From Amycolatopsis bullii (GTDB taxonomy: Bacteria > Actinomycetota > Actinomycetes > Mycobacteriales > Pseudonocardiaceae): a DNA stretch of 64,000 bases. This document shows, in pieces, positions 1 through 8,188 of the stretch. Location: the NCBI RefSeq assembly GCF_014654205.1, contig NZ_BNAW01000037.1, positions 1-64,000 of the forward strand. The letters are read 5' to 3'. The notes beneath the pieces were generated by a model. The model saw only the letters and a program-made list of their open reading frames with translations, did not search any database and was not told where the DNA came from. Both the position numbers and the translations under genes were made by a program. Within the stretch, counting starts at the first letter, position 1; each line of letters opens with the position of its first letter.

Positions 1-1
1 G

Positions 2-481
2 TGGATGCTCGGCATGGACGTCTCGGCGACGCTGAGCTACGAGACCGACGAGGGGACGATCAAGTCGCACTACACGACCGGGATCGGCTTCTGGCTGCTG
101 ATCGGCGGCGGGATCGTCGCCCTGATCGCGCTGGTGTCCGCGGTGCTCGCCGGGCGGCGCACCCCGGCCGCCGTCCCGGGCGGACCGCCGCCGGGTCCGT
201 ACCAGCAGCAGCCGCGGCCGTACCCGGGGCCGCCGCAGCAGTTCGCGCAGCCTCACCCGCCGGGGTACCCGGCGTCGCAGCCGTTCCCCGCACAGGCCCC
301 GCCGCCGCAGACCGGCCCGCAGCCGCCGCCCGCCTACGGCGGTCCGGCGTCGCACCCCTTCCCGGCGCAGCAACCCGACGACCCGTACGGCGGCGCGACG
401 CAGGCCCAGCCGCACCCGGTGCAGCAGGATCCGACCGAGCCGAACTACCAGCTGCCGCCGCTCCACCCGCCCAATACGTGA
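2..481 (+). CDS. C-terminal part of a membrane protein with a proline/glutamine-rich tail (5' truncated)
   Basis: The frame is open from the first bases of the window and ends at TGA 479-481, so the true start lies upstream. The visible part has about 28 polar residues, one strong membrane segment (residues about 29-48, GFWLLIGGGIVALIALVSAV), a short basic stop-transfer stretch, and then about 100 residues rich in Pro, Gln, Tyr and Gly. The layout suggests a multi-pass actinobacterial membrane protein with a disordered cytoplasmic tail. No enzymatic motif is visible and I do not recognise the family. Function unknown. Confidence 0.6.
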   Translation, partial: WMLGMDVSATLSYETDEGTIKSHYTTGIGFWLLIGGGIVALIALVSAVLAGRRTPAAVPGGPPPGPYQQQPRPYPGPPQQFAQPHPPGYPASQPFPAQAPPPQTGPQPPPAYGGPASHPFPAQQPDDPYGGATQAQPHPVQQDPTEPNYQLPPLHPPNT

Positions 482-512
482 ATCTTATTCACATCACGCT
501 GGACATCTGACG

Positions 513-540
513 TACCGACGGTATGGTGTACTCGTCGGTA
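513..540. promoter_or_regulatory. Inverted repeat, likely repressor operator upstream of gabD2
   Basis: TACCGACG (513-520) and CGTCGGTA (533-540) are perfect inverted 8-base arms separated by 12 bases. The right half extends to TACTCGTCGGTA (529-540). It lies 45 bases upstream of the dehydrogenase start, in the only gap before that gene. The architecture is typical of a TetR-family dimer site; the cognate regulator is not in the window. The binding role is inference. Confidence 0.5.
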
Positions 541-584
541 ACCCCTGCGCGACGTCGCGCGGACTCCGCCGGAACGGAGACGTC

Positions 585-2195
585 ATGACCAGCACGACCC
601 CCGCGAACGCAGTCGAAGACACCTCGTTGCCGCCGACCGTCGGCGGCGTCGCCGGGGCGCCGGGCGCGGCGCGGGCGGCCCAGCTCGTCGCCCGCGTGAC
701 CGGCGGCGCGGACTCCGCCCCGATCCGGATGACCGCGCCGTTCACCGGGCTGCCCATCGCGACCCTGCCGCAGGCCACCGACGCCGACGTCCGCGCGGTG
801 TTCGCGGACGCGCGCACCGCCCAGCGAGCCTGGGCGGACCGCTCCCCCGCCGAGCGCGCCCGCGTCCTCACCCGCCTGCACGACCTGGTGCTCGCGAAGC
901 AGGACGAGGTGCTCGACCTGGTCCAGGTCGAAGCGGGCAAGGCGCGGCTCGACGCGTTCGACGAGGTGAGCGCGACCGCGCTGGTGGCGGCCTACTACGG
1001 CAAGCACGCGGCGAAGCTCCTCGCGCCCCGCCGCGTCGCCGGCGTCATCCCGGGGCTGACCCGCGCGGGCGAGGTCCGGCACCCGAAGGGCGTCGTCGGG
1101 ATCATCTCGCCGTGGAACTACCCGCTGGCCCTGACGGCGATGGACGTCCTGCCGGCGCTGGCCGCGGGCAACGCCGTCGTGCAGAAGCCGGACAACCAGA
1201 CCGCGCTTTCCGCGCTGTGGCTGCACGAGCTCGCCGAGGAGGCCGGGCTGCCCGCGGGGACGTGGCAGATCGTGCTCGGCCGCGGCTCGAAGATCGGCAC
1301 CGCGCTGGTCGAGGAGTCGGACTACCTGTGCTTCACCGGGTCCACGCCGACCGGCAAGGAACTGGCCGGCCAGGTGGCGAAGCGGCTGACGTCGTACTCG
1401 CTGGAGCTCGGCGGCAAGAACCCGATGATCGTGCTGCCCGACGCCGACGTCGCGAAGGCCGCGACGGGCGCGGTGACCGCGTGCTTCTCCTCGGCCGGGC
1501 AGCTCTGCGTGTCGGTCGAGCGGATCTACGTCCACGAGGACATCCGCGACGAGTTCACCCGCGCGTTCGTCGCGCGCACCGCGGCGCTGCGGCTCGGCGG
1601 CGCGCTGGACTACCAGGCCCAGATGGGGTCCCTGACGTCGGAAGAGCAGCTCGCGGCGGTCTCGAAGCACGTTGAGGACGCCCGCGCGAAGGGCGCTTCG
1701 GTGCTGACCGGCGGCCGGGCGCGGCCCGACCTGGGCCCGCTGTTCTACGAGCCGACGGTGCTCTCCGGCGTCACCCCGGACATGCTGCCGTTCGCGGAGG
1801 AGACGTTCGGGCCGGTCGTGTCGATCTACGGCTACACCGACGTCACCGACGCGATCGAGCGGGCCAACGACACGCCGTTCGGGCTCAACGCCAGCGTCTG
1901 GTCGCGCAATGGCCGCGCGGGCTGGGAGGTCGCGGCGCGGCTGAAGGCCGGGACGGTCAACGTGAACGAGGGCTACGCGGCGACGTTCGGCAGCGTCGGG
2001 GTCCCGATGGGCGGGATGAAGGACTCCGGCGTCGGCCGCCGCAACGGCGCCGAAGGCCTGCTGAAGTACACGGAGTCCCAGTCGATCGCCCTCCAGCGCG
2101 GCCTCGCCCTGCGTCCCCCGCGCGCGGTCCCCGGCTCCCTGTGGTCCCGAGGCATGACCTTCGGCCTCAAAGCCCTCCGCCGCCTCCCCCGCTGA
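585..2195 (+). CDS. gabD2: Succinic semialdehyde dehydrogenase (NAD(P)-dependent aldehyde dehydrogenase)
   Basis: This 536-residue aldehyde dehydrogenase oxidises succinate semialdehyde to succinate with NAD(P) in 4-aminobutyrate or related catabolism, in the cytoplasm. The catalytic pair is visible: Glu274 in LELGGKNP and Cys308 in GQLCVSVERI. The IISPWNYPL and FTGSTPTGK cofactor motifs precede them. It has an N-terminal extension of about 40 residues, and the C-terminal part resembles the mycobacterial GabD2 group rather than classical GabD. It is a single gene, preceded by an inverted repeat at 513-540 and followed immediately by a 21-base repeat array. Substrate is inferred from the family; another medium-chain aldehyde is possible. 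Confidence 0.85.
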   Translation: MTSTTPANAVEDTSLPPTVGGVAGAPGAARAAQLVARVTGGADSAPIRMTAPFTGLPIATLPQATDADVRAVFADARTAQRAWADRSPAERARVLTRLHDLVLAKQDEVLDLVQVEAGKARLDAFDEVSATALVAAYYGKHAAKLLAPRRVAGVIPGLTRAGEVRHPKGVVGIISPWNYPLALTAMDVLPALAAGNAVVQKPDNQTALSALWLHELAEEAGLPAGTWQIVLGRGSKIGTALVEESDYLCFTGSTPTGKELAGQVAKRLTSYSLELGGKNPMIVLPDADVAKAATGAVTACFSSAGQLCVSVERIYVHEDIRDEFTRAFVARTAALRLGGALDYQAQMGSLTSEEQLAAVSKHVEDARAKGASVLTGGRARPDLGPLFYEPTVLSGVTPDMLPFAEETFGPVVSIYGYTDVTDAIERANDTPFGLNASVWSRNGRAGWEVAARLKAGTVNVNEGYAATFGSVGVPMGGMKDSGVGRRNGAEGLLKYTESQSIALQRGLALRPPRAVPGSLWSRGMTFGLKALRRLPR

Positions 2196-2196
2196 C

Positions 2197-2357
2197 GGGC
2201 ATCACGCGTGATCCAGCGGGCATCACGCGTGATTGGACGGGCATTACGCGTGATTGGCGGGGCATCAGCCCGATGCCTCCCCAATCACGCGTGATGCCCC
2301 GCTGATCACGTTTGATGCCCCTCTGATCACGTTTGATGCCCCGCTGATCACGCGGTG
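2197..2357. repeat. Array of seven 21-base repeats in two opposed blocks between convergent genes
   Basis: The 12-base palindrome ATCACGCGTGAT, or a close variant, starts at 2201, 2222 and 2243, preceded each time by GGGC. It starts again at 2284, 2305, 2326 and 2347, where the unit is reversed and followed by GCCCC. Spacing within each block is exactly 21 bases. The two blocks face each other around about 2268, so copies 3 and 4 plus the inner GGGGCATC/GATGCC segments can fold into one long hairpin. The array fills the whole gap and its last copy covers the stop codon of the downstream minus-strand gene. It could act as a bidirectional terminator or bind a protein once per two helical turns. 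Confidence 0.85.
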
Positions 2358-5300
2358 GGGGCCGTCAACAGGCCTCGGTCGTAGGCGATGGCCACTGCTT
2401 CGGCGCGGCGGCTGGCGCCCAGTTTGGCCATCACGCGGGAAAGGTGGACGCTCACCGTTTTTTCGCTGATGTAGAGCTCTTCGCCGACCTGGCGGTTCGT
2501 GCGGCCCAGGGCGACGCGCTCCAGGACGTCGCGCTCGCGGTCGGTGAGCGGGTCGGTGACCGTGCGGGCCGGGGGTGCCGGCTCGACGCCGTCCAGCTCG
2601 ACGCGGGCGCGGTGGGCCAGGTCGCGGACCGCGTCGCGCAGCGGGATCGCGCCGAGGCGGACCGCCACCTCGTGGGCCGCCTCGAGGGACGCGCCCGCGT
2701 CGGTGTCGGCCGCCAGCAGCGCTTCGGCTTCGTGCCAGCGGCAGATCGCCTGCTCGTAGACGGCGCCGTAGCCGAACGCTTCCGCCGCGGCCGCCCACAT
2801 CCGGGCGTCGCCGCGGCCGGACAGGCAGGTGGCCGCCGCCTCCAGGCGGGCCAGCCACGCGCGGCCCTCCGGTCCGAGCGTGCCCGAGCGCGGCTGGCCG
2901 ACGACCGCGCACATCCGGCCGTGCGCCAGGAGCCGCTCGCCGGCCGCCACCGCGGCTTCGGCGGCGGTCTGGTCGCCGTGGAGCCGGGCCGCCGCGGCCA
3001 GCGCGGCCGCCGCGGACACGCCGAGCGCGGCCACCCGGATGCCGGCCAGCAGGCCGGGTTCGATCCGCTCCAGCCAGCCGATCAGGTCTTCGGCCTGGCG
3101 CACGGCGTCGGCGTGGTCGCCGTGCCAGTACGCCAGCTCGATCCCGGCGCCGCCGGCCGACAGCGGGATCTGCATGTCCGCCGTCCAGTGCTGCCGCAGC
3201 CCGGACAGCAGCTTCGCGGCCTCGTCCGACCGGCCGCGGGCGACGACGAACAGCGACCAGATGGCCAGGATCCGCGCGGCGACCGCGTTGGACACCCCGC
3301 GCCCGGCGCGCCCGGCGCTCTCGTCCGGCCAGTCGCCCATCAGGTACCGCAGCATCAGCTGCCGCGCCCGCAGCTCCAGCCCGTAGACGCTCCAGCTCAG
3401 CCCGGCTTCCTCGGCGCGGGCGACGCCGTGCGTGGCGTGCTCCAGCGCTTCGGCGAACTCGCCCTGGTCGTCGTGGCTCAACGCCAGGAAGTAGGTGGCG
3501 CGGATCTCGGTGTTGTACGCGCCGACGTCCCGCGCCTTGCGCTGGGCCTGCCGCAGCCGCTCCCGGGCTTCGGCGGCGTCGCCGCGCGAGTCGGCCAGCG
3601 TGCCCAGGGTGACCAGCGCCGACGCCTCCGCCCCCGTCGCGCCCACGGCCTGGGCGTCGGCGACCGCGGTGAGCGCGCTGTCGAGCGCCGCCTCGGGCTG
3701 GTCGAGGATCCGGAGGAAGCCGGCCCGGCTGGCCAGCACCCAGGCGCGCGCGGAGCTGGGATCGGTGTCCTTGACCAGGTCCCAGGCCCGGTCGATGGCG
3801 GCGACCGCCTCGTCGAGCGTGCCTTCCAGCGCCAGCAGCGCGTCCGCCAGCCGCCGCCACACCTTGGCGGCCCGGTCGTTCGGGATGTCCGGCGTCAGCG
3901 CCTGGGTGGCGGAGCGGGCGAACGCGGCGGCCCGCTCGGGCTCGCCGGAGGTCCCCGCGAAGTACGACGCTTCGTACAGCAGCTTCAGCTCGTCGACGCC
4001 TTCGGGCCGGTCCGCCGGGGTGACGGCGTCCCAGATGGACAGCGCCTGTTCGACGTGCTGCAGCGCCGACCCGGGCGCACCGAGTTTCTCGGCTTCGTCC
4101 ATCGCGCGCAGCAACGCCGGCAGCGCGGTGGCCAGATCGCTGCTCTGCATCGAGTGGTAGGCCAGCTTCGCGTCATGACCGCGGCCCTGGGCGCGCGCCT
4201 TGATCCGCGCCGCGTACGCCGCGTGCGTGCGCGACCGCTCCCCGGGCAGCAGATCGCCGTACACGGCTTCCTGCAGCAACGCGTGCCGGAACGTGTACGA
4301 GCCGTCCGAAAGCACCACGAGCACGTGGTGCTGGACGGCTTCGCGCAGCGCGTCGTCGAGTTCGAGCTCCCCCAGCCCGGAAACCTCGGCGAGCGCGGCG
4401 TGCATGACGGGTTCGTTGGCCACCGAGATCACCCGCGCCACCCGGCGGGCGTCCGGGGAGAGCCGCTCGAGCCGGGACAGCAGCACCTCGGCCAGCCCGG
4501 CGGGCAGGTCGTTGCACTCGGTCTTGGTGGCGAGCAGCTCCTCGGCGAAGAACGGGTTGCCCTCGGAGCGGCTGACGATGTCGGCCACGACGTCCGACGG
4601 CAGCGGCTCGTCGGCCAGCGCCTCGACGAACTTGCGGGCGTCGACCGCACCGAAGGGCCGCAGGTCGACGTGCTCCACCGTGGCGAGCCGGACCAGCTCG
4701 GCCAGCACGCCGCGCAGCGGGTGACGCCGGTGGACGTCCTCCTCGCGGTAGCTGCCGACGACCAGCAGCCGCTGCGCCCGCAGCCGGGTGAGCAGGAAGG
4801 ACAGCAGGTTGCGGGTCGAGGCGTCGGCCCAGTGGAGATCCTCCAGCAGGATCACCACCGGGCGCGACTCCGCGACCTCGGTCAGCACCCCCAGTACCGC
4901 GTCGAACAACTGCAGCTGACCGAGGTCCTGCTCCGGCCGGGGACGCACCATGGTTTCCCGGTCGTTGGAGGTCATCGGCGGGTGTTCGGCCGCCCGGGGC
5001 TCCTCGAAGCCCGGGCCCTGCGGCAGCAGCCGCCCGAGCGCGGGCCGGGCCCGCACCGCGGCGGCGACCGCCGGGTCCGTCGCGCTGCCCAGCGGGGCGA
5101 GCGCCTCGGCGAACGGAAGATAAGGAAGACCGCCCTCGCGGACGTCGATGCAGCGGCCGGTGAGCACCAGCCCACCGCACGCCGCGACGTGCTCGCCGAG
5201 CGCGGTCAGCAGCCGGGTCTTGCCGACCCCGGCGTCCCCCGAGAGCAGCACCGCGCCGGCCTCGCCACGTTCGGCACGGGCGAAGGCGGCGCGGAGCCGC

Positions 5301-5362
5301 CGCATCTCGTGGGTACGGGCGACGAGCGGGATTCCGGAGCCGAGTCGGGGCACGAGGAGCAT
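2348..5362 (-). CDS. Large ATP-binding LuxR-family transcriptional regulator (LAL type)
   Basis: This 1,004-residue protein has the classic LAL plan. An N-terminal AAA/STAND ATPase carries Walker A GDAGVGKT (residues 42-49) and Walker B VVILLEDLHWAD (about 169-180). A long helical TPR-like middle (about 300-900) is probably the ligand or protein sensor. A C-terminal LuxR helix-turn-helix (about 940-1000) contains TNRQVGEELYISEKTV. Such proteins activate catabolic or antibiotic clusters. The target is not evident here; the neighbours are the small gene at 5422 and the convergent gabD2. The start at 5362 was chosen because the family-typical VARTHEMRRL stretch follows within 15 residues. Confidence 0.9.
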   Translation of the reverse strand: MLLVPRLGSGIPLVARTHEMRRLRAAFARAERGEAGAVLLSGDAGVGKTRLLTALGEHVAACGGLVLTGRCIDVREGGLPYLPFAEALAPLGSATDPAVAAAVRARPALGRLLPQGPGFEEPRAAEHPPMTSNDRETMVRPRPEQDLGQLQLFDAVLGVLTEVAESRPVVILLEDLHWADASTRNLLSFLLTRLRAQRLLVVGSYREEDVHRRHPLRGVLAELVRLATVEHVDLRPFGAVDARKFVEALADEPLPSDVVADIVSRSEGNPFFAEELLATKTECNDLPAGLAEVLLSRLERLSPDARRVARVISVANEPVMHAALAEVSGLGELELDDALREAVQHHVLVVLSDGSYTFRHALLQEAVYGDLLPGERSRTHAAYAARIKARAQGRGHDAKLAYHSMQSSDLATALPALLRAMDEAEKLGAPGSALQHVEQALSIWDAVTPADRPEGVDELKLLYEASYFAGTSGEPERAAAFARSATQALTPDIPNDRAAKVWRRLADALLALEGTLDEAVAAIDRAWDLVKDTDPSSARAWVLASRAGFLRILDQPEAALDSALTAVADAQAVGATGAEASALVTLGTLADSRGDAAEARERLRQAQRKARDVGAYNTEIRATYFLALSHDDQGEFAEALEHATHGVARAEEAGLSWSVYGLELRARQLMLRYLMGDWPDESAGRAGRGVSNAVAARILAIWSLFVVARGRSDEAAKLLSGLRQHWTADMQIPLSAGGAGIELAYWHGDHADAVRQAEDLIGWLERIEPGLLAGIRVAALGVSAAAALAAAARLHGDQTAAEAAVAAGERLLAHGRMCAVVGQPRSGTLGPEGRAWLARLEAAATCLSGRGDARMWAAAAEAFGYGAVYEQAICRWHEAEALLAADTDAGASLEAAHEVAVRLGAIPLRDAVRDLAHRARVELDGVEPAPPARTVTDPLTDRERDVLERVALGRTNRQVGEELYISEKTVSVHLSRVMAKLGASRRAEAVAIAYDRGLLTAPTA

Positions 5363-5421
5363 TGTTGCTCACACCCCCGACAGTTTCCGACCGCTTATCG
5401 CCTTTGACACCTTCACCGCCC

Positions 5422-5622
5422 TTACCGGGCGGTGTCGGCGGTCGCCCGCGTGGCCTCCCGGCGCTGCTGAGCCGGTACCTCGACATCCGTCCTCGTGGCC
5501 CTGAAGTGCCGGGCGGCACGGCGGGCGCGGGCGGCCCAGGCGCTGCGCCCGGCCTTCCGCAGTTCCTCGGCCCGGTAGGCCGCTTCGGCACGGACTGCGT
5601 CGAGCATCAGATCGCTGTGCAT
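5422..5622 (-). CDS. Small basic protein of unknown function
   Basis: This gene encodes a 66-residue, alanine- and arginine-rich, probably all-helical protein beginning MHSDLMLDAVRAEAAYRAEE. The ATG at 5622 has a good ribosome site (AGGGGA, about 6 bases upstream), which favours it over the in-frame ATG at 5652. It lies 59 bases upstream of the LuxR-type regulator on the same strand and may share its transcript. It has no signal peptide, membrane segment or metal motif. I do not recognise a family. Confidence 0.55.
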   Translation of the reverse strand: MHSDLMLDAVRAEAAYRAEELRKAGRSAWAARARRAARHFRATRTDVEVPAQQRREATRATADTAR

Positions 5623-5712
5623 CGTGTTCCCCTGTTCCTCGGTTGGTAGCACTCAGGTTCGTCCTGAGGGCACACCCCGGGCATCGGGTGATCACGTAGG
5701 CCTGGACGCGAA

Positions 5713-5762
5713 AAGACCCCTTACTCCCGGCCGAGCCCAGCTCGGCGGGGGTAAGGGGTCTT
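5713..5762 (-). terminator. Rho-independent terminator of the XRE/DUF397 pair
   Basis: The outer stem AAGACCCCTTA (5713-5723) pairs with TAAGGGGTCTT (5752-5762), with an inner CCGAGC/GCTCGG stem. Read on the minus strand the hairpin is followed by TCTTTT, so it terminates transcription arriving from the DUF397 gene. It also shields the small gene and the LAL regulator from read-through. Confidence 0.85.
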
Positions 5763-5787
5763 CCCGAGCGCCTCGTGTCTCAGTGAC

Positions 5788-6000
5788 TCAGTCGAGGGCC
5801 GGGCCGCCGGTCCGCACCGCGGCCAGCAGCCCCCGCCAGCCCGACGCGGGCAGGCGGAACGCACCCCCTTCGGGGTCCTTCGAGTCGCGCACCGCGGCGC
5901 CGCCGCCGACGAACGCCACCTCGACGCAGTCGTTGCCGCCGCCGCTGTGGCTGCTCTTGCGCCACCGCGCCCCGGAGAGTTCTGCTTCCATGGTCCCCAC
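5788..6000 (-). CDS. DUF397 domain protein
   Basis: This 70-residue protein carries the DUF397 signature: ARWRKSSHSGGGNDCVEVA near the N-terminus, then VAVRDSKDP-type and GWRGLLAAVR elements. DUF397 genes in actinomycetes typically sit next to an XRE regulator with a DUF5753 domain, as here, where the partner ends 3 bases upstream. Family knowledge links such pairs (WhiJ/BldB-like) to developmental control, and some are proposed to act as antagonistic or toxin-antitoxin-like partners. Its specific role here is not known. A strong terminator follows at 5713-5762. Confidence 0.85.
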   Translation of the reverse strand: MGTMEAELSGARWRKSSHSGGGNDCVEVAFVGGGAAVRDSKDPEGGAFRLPASGWRGLLAAVRTGGPALD

Positions 6001-6003
6001 TCC

Positions 6004-6906
6004 TTACTGTGTCCTCGGTTCCGGATGGTGCACCGGAGCCGGTACGGCCGCCTGTTCGGCGAACCGTCCGGCCGCCTCGGCGATCAGCTCCACCGAGTCG
6101 TCCGGCTTCAGTGCGGCCGCGCGCAGATGGTCGAACATCAGCCCGTAGCGCCGGACGTCTGTGGGTTCCTCCAGGTAGAGGCCGCTGGAGGTGCTGTCGT
6201 CGACGTAGACGACGTCCGGGTCGGCCTGCTCGGGGAACCCCATGATCAGGAAGGGGCCTTCCATGCCGGGGTGCGCGCCCGCACCGAACGGCACGACCTG
6301 GACGGTCACGTTCGGCTTCTCGGCGACGGCGACCATCCGGTAGAGCTGCTCGGCCATCACTTCGGGGCTGTCGACCACGCGGCGCAGCACGGCCTCGTCC
6401 ATCACCGCCCAGTACTCCGGCGGTGGGGTCTCGGACAGCAGTTCCTGGCGGGCCATCCGGGCGGCGACCCGGCGGCGGATTTCGGCCTCGTCGGCGTCCG
6501 GCCGCAGCGCGCGGATCACCGCGCGGGCGTAGCGCTCGGTCTGCAGCAGCCCGGGCACGAGCAGCGCCTGGAACGCGCGCAGCGAGCTGGCGTCGGCTTC
6601 GAGGCCGACGAAGGTGCCGGTGAAGACTTCGTTGTACGCGTGCCACCAGCCGCGCTTGCGGGCTTCCCTGGCCAGCTGGACGAGCGCCTCCTGCTCGTCG
6701 CCCATGATGCCGTAGAGGGCCAGCATGTCCCGGGCGTCACGCGGCGTGACGCCGACGTGGCCGGTCTCGATGCGGCTGATCTTCGAGGCCGAGCACTCGA
6801 GCTTCTCGCCGACTTCGTCGATGGTGAGGTCGGCGGCCTCGCGGAGCCGGCGCAGCTCTCCCGCCAGCCTCCGGCGGCGAACCGTGGGGCTCTGTCCCCT
6901 TGCCAT
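6004..6906 (-). CDS. XRE-family helix-turn-helix regulator with DUF5753 domain
   Basis: This 300-residue DNA-binding protein has an XRE helix-turn-helix at about residues 12-65 (LRRLREAADLTIDEVGEKLECSASKISRIE, shown as LRRLREAADLT and CSASKISRIE). A DUF5753 ligand or partner domain occupies the rest (VPGLLQTERYARAV). The start at 6906 is set by GGAGGT nine bases upstream; longer in-frame starts lack one. It is co-transcribed with the DUF397 gene. Two adjacent palindromes about 80-105 bases upstream (6984-7013) are candidate autoregulatory sites. WhiJ-like regulators of this kind repress development or secondary metabolism in Streptomyces; the target here is unknown. Confidence 0.9.
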   Translation of the reverse strand: MARGQSPTVRRRRLAGELRRLREAADLTIDEVGEKLECSASKISRIETGHVGVTPRDARDMLALYGIMGDEQEALVQLAREARKRGWWHAYNEVFTGTFVGLEADASSLRAFQALLVPGLLQTERYARAVIRALRPDADEAEIRRRVAARMARQELLSETPPPEYWAVMDEAVLRRVVDSPEVMAEQLYRMVAVAEKPNVTVQVVPFGAGAHPGMEGPFLIMGFPEQADPDVVYVDDSTSSGLYLEEPTDVRRYGLMFDHLRAAALKPDDSVELIAEAAGRFAEQAAVPAPVHHPEPRTQ

Positions 6907-7255
6907 CGCGGCACCTCCGGATGTCGAGTGCTCCCTGTATCCAACCATCCGGGCGCGGAGTCGGTGGAGCATTAACCCGAGTCGATTCCGGCGCCGGAAT
7001 CTGCAATTTGCAGAATGCTCTTGTATCCTCGCACCCTGCACTGCACCGGGCGCCCGTCAGTCGGCCAGCCGTGCTCTCGACCGGCCTCTGAGCAGGGTAG
7101 ACGATGACCGCGCGAAGGGCCGCGCGATCATCACACGGAGGGGTCCGGGGCCGTCCCCCGATCGGTCCCGGCCCCCTCACCCGGGCCGAATGCCCTTTTC
7201 CCGCGGCCGATATTCGGGCCATTCGTCGCCCGTGAGGGTGATTTCCCGGCGAACT
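6907..7255. other. 349-base intergenic region upstream of the XRE regulator
   Basis: There is no credible gene here. The half nearest the XRE gene holds the two palindromes at 6984-7013. The half nearest the thioesterase stop (7090-7255) is GC-rich with partial inverted repeats around 7142-7175 (GGGGCCG and CGGCCCC), which may serve as the tesB terminator. Nothing else is recognisable. Confidence 0.6.
6984..7013. promoter_or_regulatory. Two abutting palindromes upstream of the XRE regulator
   Basis: GATTCCGGCGCCGGAATC (6984-7001) is a perfect 18-base palindrome. It shares its last base with CTGCAATTTGCAG (7001-7013), a perfect 6+1+6 palindrome. They lie 78-107 bases upstream of the XRE start. 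This is a plausible operator for the XRE protein or a second dimeric regulator; binding is inference. Confidence 0.5.
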
Positions 7256-8152
7256 TCACAAGACGCGCAGGAGTCCTTCTTGGACGACCGTCGCGATCAG
7301 CGTGCCGTCCTGGGCGAAGAACCGGCCGGTGGCCAGACCGCGGGCGCCGGAGGCCGTCGGCGAGGCGCTGTCGTAGAGGAACCACTCGTCCGCGCGGAAC
7401 GGGCGGTGGAACCACAGTGCGTGGTCGAGGCTGGCCCCGAGCACCTTGTCGGTGTCCCAGTAGACGCCGTGGCGCGCGAGCACCGAGTCGAGCAGCGTCA
7501 TGTCCGAGGCGTAGGTCAGCACGCAGACGTGCAGCAGCTGCTGGTCGGGCAGTTTCCCGTCGGCGCGCATCCACACCTGGTTGCGGGCCGGCCGCTCGCC
7601 GGTTTCCCGGGTGACCCACGGGGGCTCGTTGACGTACCGCAGGTCGATCGGCCGCGGCCGGGCGTGGGCGCCGATCGCGTAGCCCTCGGCGCGCTCCATC
7701 AGCGTCGGCAGCGTTTCCGGCGCCGGGACGCCCTCCGGCATGACCTCGGCGTGCTCGATGCCCGGTTCGTCCGTCTGGAACGACGCCGAGAGCGAGAAGA
7801 TCGCCTTGCCGTGCTGGATCGCCACCACCCGGCGGGTGGTGAACGACCGGCCGTCGCGGATCCGGTCGACTTCGTACACGATCGGCACGCTCGGGTCACC
7901 GCCGCGGATGAAGTACGCGTGCAGCGAGTGCACCCGGCGTTCCTCGGGCACCGTGCGCCCGGCCGCCACCAGGGCCTGGCCGGCGACCTGCCCGCCGAAC
8001 ACCCGCACCGGCGAGTGGGCGGGCGAGACGCCGCGGAAGATGTTCTCTTCGATCTTCTCCAGGTCGAGCAGCGCGACGAGGCGGTCGAGCACCGGCTGGC
8101 CGCCACCGGGGATCTCCGGTTCGGTGGCGGCCGTCCTGGCCATTTCAGTCAT
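7256..8152 (-). CDS. tesB: Acyl-CoA thioesterase II
   Basis: This 298-residue double-hotdog thioesterase hydrolyses fatty acyl-CoA to free acid and CoA in the cytoplasm. Both halves are present: the N-terminal hotdog with VFGGQVAGQALVAA and HSLHAYFIRGG, and the C-terminal one with HALWFHRPFRADEWFLYD. The family catalytic residues can be placed: Asp in YASDMTLLDS and Gln in VVQEGLLR near the end. It ends 36 bases upstream of nothing on its own strand and starts 36 bases from the pyruvate kinase stop, so it may be read through from pyk. An alternative start is the Met three codons in. Confidence 0.9.
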   Translation of the reverse strand: MTEMARTAATEPEIPGGGQPVLDRLVALLDLEKIEENIFRGVSPAHSPVRVFGGQVAGQALVAAGRTVPEERRVHSLHAYFIRGGDPSVPIVYEVDRIRDGRSFTTRRVVAIQHGKAIFSLSASFQTDEPGIEHAEVMPEGVPAPETLPTLMERAEGYAIGAHARPRPIDLRYVNEPPWVTRETGERPARNQVWMRADGKLPDQQLLHVCVLTYASDMTLLDSVLARHGVYWDTDKVLGASLDHALWFHRPFRADEWFLYDSASPTASGARGLATGRFFAQDGTLIATVVQEGLLRVL

Positions 8153-8188
8153 GGCCAGACCCTATGCGCTGGATGGGTGACGCGTCCC

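Noticed and set aside
2197-2357. Array considered as a CRISPR locus
   Set aside because: The unit is 21 bases with no variable spacers, it reverses orientation in the middle and no cas genes are near.
2444-5407. A 987-codon open frame on the plus strand opposite the LuxR-type regulator
   Set aside because: It is the mirror of a clear coding region in high-GC DNA. Its composition is dominated by Arg, Gly, Val and Gln with no known motif, and the minus strand carries well-ordered ATPase and LuxR domains.
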